From contig OX465283.1 in NCBI GenBank assembly GCA_949987705.1, positions 134,194,101-134,258,100 of the forward strand: a stretch of 64,000 nucleotides of DNA. Reading direction: 5' to 3'. The stretch is from Thereva unica. Taxonomy: Eukaryota; Arthropoda; Insecta; Diptera; Therevidae. This document shows positions 21,901-33,866 of this stretch, piece after piece. Within the stretch, counting starts at the first letter, position 1; every line of letters starts with the position of its first letter. A program made the translations under genes and the position numbers. Below the pieces are notes generated by a model. It was not told the DNA's origin. It worked only from the letters and a program-made list of their open reading frames with translations, and did no database searches.

Positions 21901-22645
21901 ATTTATGTTCCAATTTATGAGGAAACTTTGTTTTAAAAAAACCTCTTCATAACTCCTCCTATCCTACAAAAATTGTCTGCTCCTATCTACCCAGTACTTA
22001 GTTACCTTGATTTTCTCTAAGGAGATCTAGATCTATCACCATTCATAGATAATTATGCTCGTAGGCCTTATAGTAATTAAAACCGAAGCAGCCAGAATGA
22101 TGCGGGCAACTAACAAGAGGGCTATCTGACCACATGCCATCAAAACTCTGGTTCTAACCAGGTTTAAATGTGCAGATCCTGAAGCTCCAGACTCGAAAAA
22201 AGAGTCGGTTGTGGGCGTTCGAGTTTTTCCACCTCTTTGAACCTTGGTAAATAATACGGCCAGTCTTATTATACGGATGTACACCACGCGAAAAAGCAGG
22301 TGTCAGGAGTGGGAGTAATATTTTTGCCGCCAAAACCTAGGCATAGCTCTGTTGAGAGGTGCCTGATCACCGGCTCATAAAAATATCGAGTGCAACGAGA
22401 AGGTCGACGAATTGCTTATCTTATAGCTACACTAGTACAAAATGGGCAAAAACCACTTTGTGTAACAAGATAGATATCACCACGAACTCAACAGAAGGCT
22501 TCAGGCTTCATGAAACTCGGCGGTAGCTAGCATGCAGCAGGCACACACTAACCTACACGGCGCCAGTAACTAGTGCCAATGCCTGATTAAAAACACGAAA
22601 AATTGTGTTATACGAAGAAAACGGACAATTATCTTCGTGAACATA
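21901..22645. other. Unassigned sequence
   Basis: Nothing recognised. Confidence 0.3.
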
Positions 22646-22742
22646 AAGGGTGTCAATAGAACGGTTCTCGTTCGATTGCGTAAGTCAAGCAGTATTAGAC
22701 GTTCTTAGTGTTTAGCTGGGGGCTAAAACAACACTCGTGTTT
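22646..22742 (+). repeat. 5S rRNA-like sequence
   Basis: It aligns with insect 5S rRNA from about position 22 to the 3' end: CGGTTCTCGTTCGATTGCG, then GTCAAGCAGTATTAGACG (box A region), then TTAGTGTTTAGCTGGGGG (box C region), then ACACTCGTGTTTGG. Divergence is too high for a working gene. It may be a 5S pseudogene or the head of a 5S-derived SINE. Confidence 0.6.
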
Positions 22743-22954
22743 GGAATAGTCTATGCTAATGCAAATGCATTTATTAATGTTCATGCCTGTCTTCTAGCTA
22801 GATGTTTAGATGTTCGTCCCTGTCACAAGAGCGTGTATGCGACAGGAGCGTGCATTTATTCGTGCGGTTATTGGTTCGCTAAGCGTGCTAGGTGTGGGCG
22901 AGTATGTGCTTGCAAGAAAATCAACCAATTAGATTATTTTTACTCGGAGGTAGA

Positions 22955-23142
22955 CATGGGCTCCTGTGCTGAAAGTCGAGTCGTGATTCGTGACAAGTTT
23001 CAGCACAGGGGGGCTAAACTCGAACTTAGCACTTCATCTCTAGGCCACTATGCTGAAAATTGTAATTCGATTGAAACATCACTTTCTTCAACTCAAAAAA
23101 CTTGTCACGAATCACGACTCGACTTTCAACACAGGGGCCATG
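22955..23142. mobile_element. Foldback element, 188 bp
   Basis: The arms of ~45 bp are nearly identical inverted copies containing GAAAGTCGAGTCGTGATTCG and TGACAAGTTT, around a ~90-bp loop. A probable small non-autonomous DNA element. The flanks do not give a clear target duplication. Confidence 0.7.
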
Positions 23143-23440
23143 TTTAACCCCATTCGCCAAGAGCGACAAATCACGACCTGAAGACAACAACCATAGATCA
23201 CGCCACCTAATTATGATGACCACGGTAGGACACCATTAGAGTAGGTTCTATCGTTACTGGCCTCTAACTAATAAGAAAATATGTGACTAGATTGAGAATC
23301 CAATAATACATTATCCACTGATATAACTGTGTGGAGGAACAAGCAGCGAGAGCGTCAGCCCAAAATTTCCTTTGCAGTTTATCAGTCTGACTAGGACCAG
23401 TCCCGGGCATTCTTTTGGGAAAGGTTTCGATGCTTTAAAT

Positions 23441-25310
23441 CAGTGGTTCCCAAAGTGGTCTATATTGACCCCCAGGGGTCTATGACAACCTGCAAAGGGT
23501 CTACGTCAGCGAAAAAAAAATTTGGGGGTCCATGAAATGAAAATGGGGGTCCACGATAGTGGATCTCAACATACACTGATAGTACCTATTTACTTACATT
23601 TAGTCCAATCAATCTAAAATGGCTCCATGTAATTTTTGCCAACAGGAAACAAAAAATATGGTCATATAGGAAAACAAAAGCTAATAAAGATAGCGTTTTC
23701 TTTTTTTGAAATTGGAATGGCAAACCTAACCTAAAAAGTGTAAAAAAAGCTTTTTAGCAAATAAAAGAAAAGTGATCTCGGATCGAAAAAAATCAAATTA
23801 TAAAGTTGTAGCTGTTCAAATTATCTTTCGATTGATGTTTATTGAGCGGGAAATGGAGTGCTCCAATACCAGTTCCATAAACTTTTTAACATTGCATGTC
23901 CTTGCAGGGGAGCATACGTTTTTATGCTCCTCAAAGGCCATTCATACACGAGGGATCATGGTTCTGGAACCAAAAGCTTTGTCCCAAGTTTCCTGAAAAT
24001 ACACGGAGCATTAGCAAAGGAAGCAGCTTTTGTGTTACTACGCGATGATTGTTTGTATTAGTGAGATGTCAAATTTTTTGACTCTGGTATTTATTTAAAT
24101 TAGCTCTTTATTTATGATTAATAATTAATTAATTAAATAAAATAATGGATGAAAATAGTGCGTTGGTGATTTCAGCTGCAGCTGCAGCGGCAGCATGTTT
24201 TTTCACTTTTAATTTTTGACTGTTTCAAAGTTTATTATTTTTAACTCCATGGCAACGTATTAATTTTTATTTGTGTGAGTGCGTGCTTTCCGTGTTCGCT
24301 GGTCAAAAGCAGGAGCACAAAAGTCTCCACTGAAGCACGAAACTCTCCACTTATTTCATCTCCGCACGCCTCCCTTGCCCAAAAAAAGCTTTTGCTCCGG
24401 AACCATGATCCCTCGTGTATGAATGGCCATAGACGCCTGTGGATATGTGATCATTCGGTATCGAAAAGCTTTTATTTTGTTCATCTTTTGCAATTGCCCT
24501 TTTCTTTCCATGCCCGCGAGTGGCTTTACCAAAGCAGTCCCCCAACTAAATTCAAACAACTTCCAAAGCTGAAAAATCGAATCGAACGAAAGTCCGGCTA
24601 TTGAGTAATGCTAATGGCAAATTTTATGGTGACGAAGATAATTGCCTGTTTCTTTTTTTTTCTATAAAATTTATGAAAACTCCAGTAAAGCCCCCTCGAA
24701 AGCATATTGAACAGCGCTCCAAATAACCTCCCCTGCCAGCGCTCCCAATTTTTCCCGCTGGGAGCTTAGGGCACAAAACATAGAGAAAAATGGGAAAAAC
24801 TGTCGAAAATCAGGTTTTTTTAATTTGTTAATAACTTTTGTTTAACGCCACTTACATATTTATTATTTGGTACAAATATCGCTTCTTAATGGCTGAAATA
24901 ATGGTGTTTTTTTTGTTGCGAAATATTGAACAGTTTCCTTGAAATTTCTCTTTTTGTAAAAAAGGCGTTCTTGTAAAAACGTTCCTCTTGGTGCATGGAT
25001 TTCGATGGATCAACGTTCAAAAGTTTAAAATTTTCTTCAAAGATTGTACTATTATGTAAAATTAAAGAAAAAGTCGATTTAAAATGCTTATAATGCTCAG
25101 AATGGCCCCCCAAAAACATATTAATAATGAAAAAACAGACTCAGAAAGTCTAAAACTTAACATGTGTTTTTACTTTAAGTTTTTAACACTAAACTTCACT
25201 ACAGTTAGAAATTTGTAAAAAATTTATATTGATCGGGTAAGCAGGGGGTCTACCCAAAACCGAAAAGCATTGGAAGGGGTCTACGACACAAAAGTGTTTG
25301 GGAACCTCTG
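23441..25310. mobile_element. hAT-type non-autonomous element
   Basis: The ends are CAGTGGTTCCCAAAG and, inverted, CAGAGGTTCCCAAAC. The exact 8-bp direct repeat CTTTAAAT lies at 23433-23440 and 25311-25318. End motif and 8-bp duplication are the hAT signature. GGGTCTA words recur near both ends. No transposase is encoded. A ~920-bp insertion lies inside at about 23846-24765. Its core is shared with 13398-14029 and 15320-15425. Confidence 0.85.
23846..24765 (+). mobile_element. Nested insertion, PIF/Harbinger-like derivative
   Basis: This stretch is absent from the homologous copy at ~13673. The ends share AGCGGGAAA followed by GGAGTGCT or GGGAGCGCT. A frame at 24146 reads MDENSALVISAAAAAAACFF and, further on, RAFRVRWSKAG, like the start of Harbinger transposases, but the catalytic part is missing. 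Inside, ATTCATACACGAGGGATCAT (about 23940) and its inverted copy (about 24404-24424) form another pair of arms. Exact ends and target duplication are uncertain. Confidence 0.5.
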
Positions 25311-25318
25311 CTTTAAAT

Positions 25319-26378
25319 AAAAGATGTTAGCCGTTACCTGAATATTTCAGGAGGTTCTAAATTAACTATAACCCCTTTATCGGGTTTCTTTACTTATCCT
25401 TCATTCGTCCCTTCGAAAGTATAGAGGCAAAACATCGGATCCATATCTGAAAATTGTTATATGCTAGTACTATATATGAATGGTTAAAAAAACATTTATA
25501 AAATAGAAAAGCTCTACATATTTACAAAAGAAACAGATATTAATAGTCTATTGAAATATATTAAGAAGAAAATCATAGATTCTTTTCAGACATATTTGAA
25601 CAAAGGAAAGTGAAAACATCTAAGAGCGGCACACAGAAACTCGAATCCCTGATTTAATTGCAAGAAACCCATTTGTTGCCATAACTAGTCATATCACAAT
25701 CCTCTAGTCTTTCATTAAATATCCAGCAGTGTTTTCAACTCGAATTTAATTTTACCATACGCAGCAAAGCGCTTTGTCCAATAGCTGTAATGGTGGCCTA
25801 AGCAAAACTCCATTTGGTCAAGTTCTATTCAGTATTTTTAAAGGAAACTTTCACGCTTATTTTTGAGGTTTTACATTATTGTTTTCACAGCCGGACTTTG
25901 TTTATAGTCACTGTTTCTGTAGTGTTCCATTGCTTGTTTCGCATGTTTCAACACTTTTGGCCTTTATTCCATAGACAACGCACTCTTTCTTTTTTCTTTT
26001 GATGGGTCGATATGAATAATTGTAGTATTGAACTACGACAATTAAATAATAATTTGTAAAAAGTTCGCTTTTTTTATCCTGTGGTGAGTGAAATAAAGGT
26101 AAACAAAACTCCTTTTTATTTCCTGTGAAATAGTTTTACTCAGCGTGTTTATAATTGAATGAGATTGGTGTATATGTATACAATACATTTAATGTGAGTC
26201 TTTCGTTGTTTGTTGAATATGCAATCATTCTAAGTATTCAGAATATTTTTAAATGGTATTGTAAGACCCTTTTGCATCATCAGGGTGAGTTTATATGCTA
26301 TTCCAGAAACTAAATTTTAAACCCCGTAGGCTATTTTAATAAGGTTATCTGAAAATTGATTTGGAGTGTAACATTGCG
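25319..26378. other. Unassigned AT-rich sequence
   Basis: Nothing recognised. Confidence 0.3.
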
Positions 26379-26386
26379 TCTATGCA

Positions 26387-26713
26387 CAGGGCCGGCGCTT
26401 GGGTCTTTTGCGCCCGGTGCACTATACCAGATAGCGCCCCAAAAGCTCTTTAGTTTTTGATTGCAGTAAATATTTTACATTTTCGAGTTATTTAGGGGTG
26501 TATTATCGAACTCGTCCTCAAATCGAGGCACCACGGAAATCGTAATCTCTTTTTTTACTGAGCCCAGTTCACTTAAAAAGTTGTTGAATTGAAATTCCTT
26601 TCATTAATGAGAATGAAGTCACGCAACAACTTTTTCGATTTGTTGTTAAAGTTATTTTCTGAAATTGCGCCCTGTGCAAAAGCACCATTTGCACCTATGG
26701 AAGCGCGTCCCTG
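26387..26713. mobile_element. hAT-type MITE, 327 bp
   Basis: The ends are CAGGGCCGGCGCTT and, inverted, CAGGGACGCGCTT. The flanking 8-mers are TCTATGCA and CCTATGCA, one mismatch. Noncoding. CAGGG ends with an 8-bp duplication fit hAT. GCGCCC and GGGCGC words just inside the ends add inner inverted pairing. Confidence 0.8.
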
Positions 26714-26721
26714 CCTATGCA

Positions 26722-28146
26722 GTGCGGTTCTGTAAAATATTGTTAGTACAACGAAAAGTGTGGAATTTACTGCTATTATTACAAAATTAAAAATTAATAT
26801 CATTTTTAAATTTGATATAACGATTAGCATTGGTTTAACTAAATCTTCAGCTATGCTAAAATAACTCTGTAGGAGAAGAGATCAAAAATTGGTTTGGTTC
26901 AAGTTTAAAATTGAATGTCATATAAATAGACTATAGTGCAGAAAGGCAAAAATTATAAAAATTAATAACAGCATGAAAAATGATAGAAAAGGAAGGAAAT
27001 ATAGCATGTCTAACGGGTAAAATAAATTAAAGTCGATTCGAGTTACGACGGTTAGACAGGGGGAACTTTAGGGGGTGGAAATGGGTTTTCAAGATTTTCA
27101 GAGAAACTAGACCACCTATCGAAAAAGGTGAAGTGTAGAAGTTGTAGGTAATACAACTTTTGTGGGAACCATTTTTTCACATAACCTCAAATTTTTCGAG
27201 AAAAATCGAAAAGCTGCCTTTTGTTTTTGATTTTTATCTCCCTTAAACATTTTTTTGTTTTCACGAAATTTTATGGAAACTTACCTTTTTATGTCCCAAA
27301 CACACTGTAATTTTGTGGAATCAAAATATTTATTTTTACGTTTTATTTTGAATTTAAACCTACATAAATAGAGAGCTCATTTTCAGCTGAAAATGCCCAA
27401 ACTCTAAAACAGCCCAGGGGTCATTTTTTTTGGTCGAAACGTTTACTTTTAAATGTAAAAAAAATAAAATTCTATAGAAAAATTTGTCAAGAAATACGAA
27501 AAACTGAAAAAACTGATTTTAAAAAGTTATTTTTCAATCATTGTTTAAAATTTTTCATTATTTATAAAAATTTACAATTGAAATCCTTGCAAAACGGAAA
27601 ATAGAAAATAATTAGTTTTCTTTAAATAAATAAGTTTTTATTACATATGGTGTGTATGACGAACATTTCATACCTATCCACACCTATGTCTCCTTACATA
27701 TTCGGAAAGCTTTCTGAAAAGCTTCAAAGAAATACCTCGGCCCCACCGACTGAACTGTGCAAGTTCGAGCAAATTGGCGCACTGATCTTCAAACCTCAGC
27801 TCAGGTCGCCTACAATTTCAACTGAGGTTAAAGAAACCTCAGTTCGCCCAACTGGTTTTCGAATTGAAGTTAAAAGTAAAAGCTCGCTAAAAAGAGAGTA
27901 ATCAACTGGAATAGTGGAATGCTATTCCAGTGGGCTTTTGCATTTATGAATTCTGGCGAAAAAGCAACAACAATTTCAAGCACAAACTGAACATGACCTG
28001 GATTTTAGCCAGTGAAGCCACTTATGTGGATTGAACTGAACATTATGGAACTGAGGTCGTTGAAGTCATTAATCATTAATTTAACTCATATAAAGCTTTA
28101 GTATTTTTTGTTGCACTGCTCCATATTCCGGCAATTATGTTGGTGA
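26722..28146. other. Unassigned sequence with one hairpin
   Basis: No family recognised. An 84-codon open frame at 27647-27901 lacks known motifs. Immediately after it a perfect 10-bp stem, ACTGGAATAG and CTATTCCAGT, lies at 27905-27931. Confidence 0.3.
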
Positions 28147-28268
28147 CCATGAAGGATATCATTTAGCATACTCAATAAACCGGTTCTGGTTCGATTACAG
28201 AGGCTAAGCAGCATTGGACGTAATTAGTACTCAGTTGGGAGGCCGCATTGGTAAACGACACTCGCATA
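28147..28268 (+). repeat. 5S rRNA-like sequence, fullest copy
   Basis: It aligns with most of insect 5S rRNA: GACCAT near the start, then an ~8-15 bp extra stretch, then CGGTTCTGGTTCGATTAC, CTAAGCAGCATTGGACG (box A) and TTAGTACTCAGTTGGGAGG (box C), then GACACTCG. The internal promoter is better kept than in the other copies. No T-run terminator follows directly, so transcription is uncertain. Confidence 0.65.
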
Positions 28269-31018
28269 TAGAAATATAAAGTTTCCGACACCGGCGCAGT
28301 TATTACTTACACATCCACGCCGAAAGTTTCAAAATTTTCGGCATCCATTTTCCACTCAGACTCGAGGAGCAATGATTTTTTCTCCAGCGGGCCAAATGGG
28401 GCATTCCTTTTGTGGGCCTTATAGGGAAATCCACATGGAGTCCACATCACATGGGGCTGTTGGGCTAGGCTCATGAGAGCCCTATTTGCACCCCCTCCCA
28501 AATTGGTAGTTTGTCACAACTTTATAATCCTATAACCAAAGAATTTAAAACCATATATAACTCAACAGAGAGCTAGTAATTCAATTGACCGATTAACTTT
28601 TCACATTTTAACGGGGACCTGTTCGCTTGCTCCCCACCCACAATTATTATTCTTGGCCCTTAAGATCTCTAAACTTGAGCCACCTTCACTCCACATACAA
28701 GATTATGGAGTGATTATGTGAGATTCAGTTGAGCGGTAAGCCTAGGCACCTTATCAACTGTCTTTCAAGCAGAGGTGTATGTTATACTAGGATATAGTCA
28801 TGATCACTTAAGAAAGGCTTACAAAAACAAACGGATCTTTGTCTTCTCTTATAGCCAAGCGGCAATTAGCGGGGATTGCCAGCGAGTCCTTAGTAAGCTG
28901 TGCGTTCTCAATCAAGTTACCTTTGAAGTGTCCGTCTTGCTTTTCGATCCCATCAAAAGAAAATGGTAAATTCAAACGAAGGCTTACCGTGTGCATTACA
29001 CCACTATTTCATGCTTACTTTAGACGTTATTTCGACGAAAACACGTCTTTTATTGCATCCAGCTTTTACCATTCTATGTTAACACGTCAAATAAATCCTA
29101 CCGTAAGATAATCACCTAGAAAGTGAAAAAAAAAAAAAACAAATGCGCTTTGTTCAAATCCAATTAATCTCTTTGGTCCGTCAAGTGTGAAAAGGTGATA
29201 ATTAACGTTTATTATTTAAGTGGTCGATCATTAAATTTTGTTTAATGCCGATAGAAGAATCGTGCATGCATGAAAACTGTTTATGATAAAAGTGTTCAAA
29301 CGTGTAAAACAAATTTTGCAATAAAATTTATTGTTGAGGGTGAAGGAAGGGACTATGCGTTACTGCATGCAACCTGGAAATAGTCCAAAAGCTTCAAATT
29401 GATACCTTTATATGACCATTCTGGGCTTTCAAAAAACAATTCCAGTTCCTTTCAGCTATACAAACCATCTCAAAGCATCATCTATTAACATAGTTCAATG
29501 ACTCAAAACAAAGTCCACTAGTTCAACGTTACCTTTCCATTTTTGTTGCTGTATTCGGTTATAAACTTTTTGCTAATTTCGTGATTCTTCAAAATTGCCA
29601 TATCGTAAATATTAAGCATCCAGCAACAAAAATTTACAAGCAAACAAAAATTATGCAAATATTTGGGGACTATCCATACATACATAATGTGTACATATAT
29701 ACATACATGTACATACACGTACATACATGTTCAAATCGATGCGAAACAAAGCGCATAATTCCGATTATGTAGTAGATGTTTTTCCTCATCAATTTTGTAG
29801 CAAGTTATTTTGCAGAAAACGAAAGTTTTGATAGACTAAAGTCACGGTATTACCTATTAAGGTGAGATATGCTCGGATTAACAGGTCGTTTGTTTTATGC
29901 CCGAAAGTTTATTTGACTGCTTTATGTGCTTGATAATTAATATTGTTTGTGCTTAATAAATGGTTTAACATTAAAACTACCTGGAGTTGTTTTGCTGTTT
30001 GTTTTTTGTAGAATGCCAATCTACTTAAAGTAAAGCTGCTGGTAGACCTGTGGGTGTTTTTGCATTTGGGAGAAATCTGTGATTTAAAATATGTACCTAA
30101 TTATTCTTAGTGTAATTAAGTCGTTGTGTTGGCGTAGTTTTTTCATCCTTACAGTTCTTTTCTAGGAGATATTTTTTTCAGCTGTATACTAATTGTAAGC
30201 TGTACAGTAACTCCCTGTACCGACCATCTATCTCCACGTCATGAGGGCTGGATTAAACATAATCCTATTGCGGGAGAAAATTGTAATGGACCGACCCACC
30301 CTATCATTAAAATCCAATACAACGAACTGAGATTAGGGGTAGCAACCCACCCCCACTAATGCTGCTGTTAGGACTCACTTCACAGAATAGATGATTGCGG
30401 CAAAATAGGAATTTCAGACCCGGAAGATAAAATAATAGCGTACTGTATTAAATTAGTTTCTTTGTGTGAAGTTCTAAGCTCAGTTGCCACCACTTATACT
30501 ACCAGTCAGTCCTTTTAGTAATGGTAATTTGGAATATGTGATTTTTCCGAAGTAGATCTCTGATTAATGTTATGCCTAGGGTATTAAGAGAAAGTTCGGG
30601 GATAAAGAATTACTCTATGTCCCTGCTGATTTAACCTATGAAATGAGTTGAAGGTGGTTGACAGTACGTAGTTTATGAAAGAGCTTATGATAGAATTGAA
30701 CTTTGTGTAGTAGCCTGCAGAGGTGATGTGGGGTATAGATTGGACGCCATCCAATGCTGAATCTAGGTCTTTAGAAATACTTAAATACTTTCAATCCAGT
30801 TCTTTAGAATATAGTCATTAGAGTAGACGCCACAAAATAAGGGGCTTACAAATCGCTCTTTCGATGCTGTATAAAACGCAAAATATCGGCTTATTTTTAT
30901 TTTCAATATGCGCGCCCAATTCGCTTATTAAGTTCGCGTCAATTTCCGAGGGGTACGCAAAAAATTCAAGGTGATATCCCACTGCAAAACTGAGAAACAA
31001 AATTTGGGCGCAGGTTTT
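28269..31018. other. Unassigned sequence
   Basis: No gene recognised. Contains a short microsatellite at 29677-29733. Confidence 0.3.
29677..29733. repeat. (TACA)n-like microsatellite
   Basis: Imperfect CATA, TACA and TACG tetramers run through this stretch. Confidence 0.75.
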
Positions 31019-31023
31019 TTTAA

Positions 31024-31228
31024 GCCGGCTCTACACGATGCGGCGAACGTTCATGCGAATGTTGGCTTCCAACGTTTGATTCAATACCGACAGTAGTCTG
31101 AACGTGTTCAAACACCAACAATGCACGCTTGACATTGGACACTCGTAGTTCGCAACTCAGCCACACGATGCGTCCTACCATCAAGCTTCCAGTGTTAGAT
31201 GGTTCTCATAGCATCGTGTGGAGCCGGC
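31024..31228. mobile_element. Small DNA element with GCCGGCTC ends, 205 bp
   Basis: The ends are GCCGGCTCTACACGATGC and, inverted, GCCGGCTCCACACGATGC. TTTAA flanks both sides, so the target may be TTAA. Noncoding. The inner sequence has further AACGTT-rich inverted words. Confidence 0.8.
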
Positions 31229-31233
31229 TTTAA

Positions 31234-32668
31234 CTAGCGACTCCTCATTATAAAATCTTGGCAACTCTTGTTTCACCTCTAATAGCCTAGTCATCAGTGC
31301 GCAATGCAATTGTAGCGAGGTATAGCTCTTATTACTAGATGATACCCTTATTGCAGATCGTCCGAGTGGAGAGATGTCCCATTAAACCCTAATCCAAGCC
31401 TATGCGTTTTAAAACATTGATGAGTTTGTATACATAATCTCACATCTGTAATCTCTTATGAAGTAGAAGCAGCTTCGTGAGCAAGCAAGAAATGAGTTAG
31501 TAAGACTATTTTTTCAATAGCAATACCAATATTACCTTTTCAAGAAATCCCTGTAAACATTTATTTATAGTATTTTTCTGGTTGGAGAATGATCAGCCTG
31601 TAAGATGAATTGACTCTTGAGCACCCCGTTGCTCACATCGAGATGATTCACTCAGAAGTTGTCTGTTCTGTACTCTATTAATGAAGTTTCTTTGGGTTTA
31701 ATTGCGTTCAAACACTCCTCATTAAACCATCCCTATGGCCTAGGTTTCATAGATTTGGAGGTACGATGAATGAATAAGCAATGTAATATAATTTTGTTAT
31801 CTATTTTTATTAAGTTCTTCAAAAATGATCTACAACCAAAAAACCCCGAATAGAAGAAAAGGTTAAGCTACATCAAGTTGGAGATTGTATTGCATTATGC
31901 ATTATACTAGACGAAACACTAATTTTGAAACAAGCTTCATGGTAGCACGAAAGATACATAAGACTATAAATTTAAATCCCATTAACAAGAAATTTGCACG
32001 TTATCACTAAATACCAAATTCTTTAATAAGATAATAATTTGCACACATATTCTTGAAATAGTATCGCCAGCATACTTATTATGATTTCGCTAATGAAAAA
32101 AAAGAAATGATGAAAAACTTTGTTTAAAACAAAAGCCACATAATGAGCAGTGTGGTTAAAAGTAAATAAAGACATAAGTAAAGTAATTGATAGTAGATAT
32201 AGAAGCAATAACGTGGGTGTCATAACAATAGAGGGTGCGAAGGTTAACTTAGACCATTATCTAGTAAGAGCTAGATTTTGCGCGAGAATGTTTGGTGTAA
32301 AAAAATTACAATTAATAATACCACTAAAAATAGAGTTGCAGAGAGTAAGACCTTAGCCCCACAAAAAATAATTGAAATGTGTTCAATAGCACGACCTTGG
32401 AGACTAATTGACAGGTCCATTTCTCGAAATCGCCAAATCTTGATTTCAATAAGTCGATGGTTATGGTCGCCATATGAACTACGGAACTACGATAGTAGAA
32501 AGCACTGTAGTAAATTACCATTTATGGAAGATAGAAAGGTCGGGGGACCCCACCTTCAGGCTTTTCCTTGGGGATGACAAGTAAGATTCGAATAGTCCAA
32601 TTTAAGCGGCAAACCATTAGGTAGACTGCTCAACCTATTCAAGCAGTCTGGCCTACAAATATAAGATA
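31234..32668. other. Unassigned sequence
   Basis: Nothing recognised. A 99-codon open frame at 32278-32577 has no family resemblance. Confidence 0.3.
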
Positions 32669-32670
32669 TA

Positions 32671-32824
32671 CCCCTATTCCAAAATTGTGCCAGTCATAAG
32701 TCACAAGATTTGGGGCTCACGCTTATTTCTTATGAAATTCTTTTTTTGGTTTTTATGTCAAGTTAAGTATCACCAAACACTTATGACTGCGTTGTGATTT
32801 ATGACTGCTTTTAAAATACGGGGG
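32671..32824. mobile_element. Small TA-flanked inverted-repeat element, 154 bp
   Basis: The ends CCCCTATTCCAAAA and, inverted, CCCCCGTATTTTAAAA are followed by shared CAGTCATAAGTCACAA / CAGTCATAAATCACAA. TA lies outside each end. This fits a Tc1/mariner-type MITE, but the arms are imperfect. Confidence 0.6.
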
Positions 32825-32922
32825 TAGGGTGTCGAACTTGAATCGGGAATTCCTCGAATAAGTCGCATCTCGTTGAGCCATCGTAGTCGCTTGGCGAAAT
32901 TTAAGCATGATTTTCAATGACA

Positions 32923-33381
32923 CGTTTTTTTTTTTATGTGAAAGACTAGAGTCTCAGGAAACGCCCTTTATACTGTGTCGACAATCTATTTTCTTCATAG
33001 AGAGTCGAACAGCAGCTCTAGTCGGGGAAGGAAGGAACTGTCACAACCTACCAGCGATATTTTTCAGTCCACCTACTCCCATCCATTACTGTCGCGACTC
33101 TGACATCGGGGCATCGAGAAACAACTCGCTGGAGTGTTATGCCTCCTGAAACGAGTTGAATCTCATCAACCAACCGATGACATGCGCTTTGGCGGAAAGG
33201 GGAAGGGCTAAGGAGGCTATGACAGGAGGATTCAGGAATGTAAAGAGGGAAGAAGAAAGAAGGAAAGTTATGTAGGTGGGAAAGTGGAAGAGGCGAAGGA
33301 CCGTGGGGCTGGCCGGGATTCGAACCCGGGACCTCTGGGATAGTAGCCAGACGCCTTAATCCCTAGACTACCGAGGTCCCC
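32923..33381 (-). mobile_element. tRNA-headed SINE, copy 3 (full length)
   Basis: It reads on the minus strand from the head at 33381 (GGGGACCTCGGTAGTCTAGG, B box GGTTCGAATCCC) to an A-tail at 32935-32925. The body is nearly identical to copy 4 and matches copy 1. It abuts an RTE-like fragment on the head side. Confidence 0.9.
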
Positions 33382-33384
33382 GGT

Positions 33385-33866
33385 GCTCGGTTTCGAAGGC
33401 TCCCCACAAACTGTTCCAATTGATGCAATCGGCAATCGAAAGCGGATTTTAAACCGATGAAAATAACGCTATAGTTCGGTTGTCGCAACGGATTTTTTTT
33501 TCATTTGCTGACGGAGAGCGAATATTTGATCAATGCTTCCTCGTTGTGGTCTAAATACCGCTTGTTCTTTCTGGCTCGTTTCTCTCGATGTTTCTGTAGC
33601 CCCGATTATATGATCGTCGTAAATACTATGAGTCCCACGCAGCTGTCCGATATCCATGGCTGCGTCCTTTAATGGATGCAACTACTTTTGTCTTTCTTCT
33701 ACGTCGATATCGTCCGGTATTGCGAGAGCCGCGAATTTTTTGGATAATGCCATTTGAAACTCTTGCCCAATGGCCGGGTCCCGTAGGCCAATTCCTCTTG
33801 GCTGGTGGTGGAGCCGCTTTTTTAGCTGTTTGTAATCGTATCTGTAATTTCGCTCGAACAAGATAA
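33385..33866 (-). pseudogene. RTE-like linker and start of reverse transcriptase
   Basis: The minus strand encodes an EFQMALSKKFAALAIPDDID segment, typical of the linker between endonuclease and RT. After a stop and more linker come FRPQRGSIDQIFALRQQM, the RT GFR-x-x-R-S-x-x-D-Q-I-F motif, and a degraded RYFHRFKIRF that corresponds to the first catalytic block (F-x-D-F-x-x-A-F-D). The fragment is cut off by the SINE at 33381. In order it covers a region upstream of the 21079-21900 fragment. Confidence 0.7.

Noticed and set aside
23772..24604. Several small genes on both strands
   Set aside because: They lie in the hAT element and its nested insertion. Overlapping frames on both strands reflect inverted arms.
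27647..27931. Small gene with terminator hairpin
   Set aside because: The 84-codon frame lacks family motifs. A bacterial-style terminator makes no sense in this context.
28147..28268. Functional 5S rRNA gene
   Set aside because: There are too many changes and an extra stretch near the 5' end, and no tandem array or T-run directly after it.
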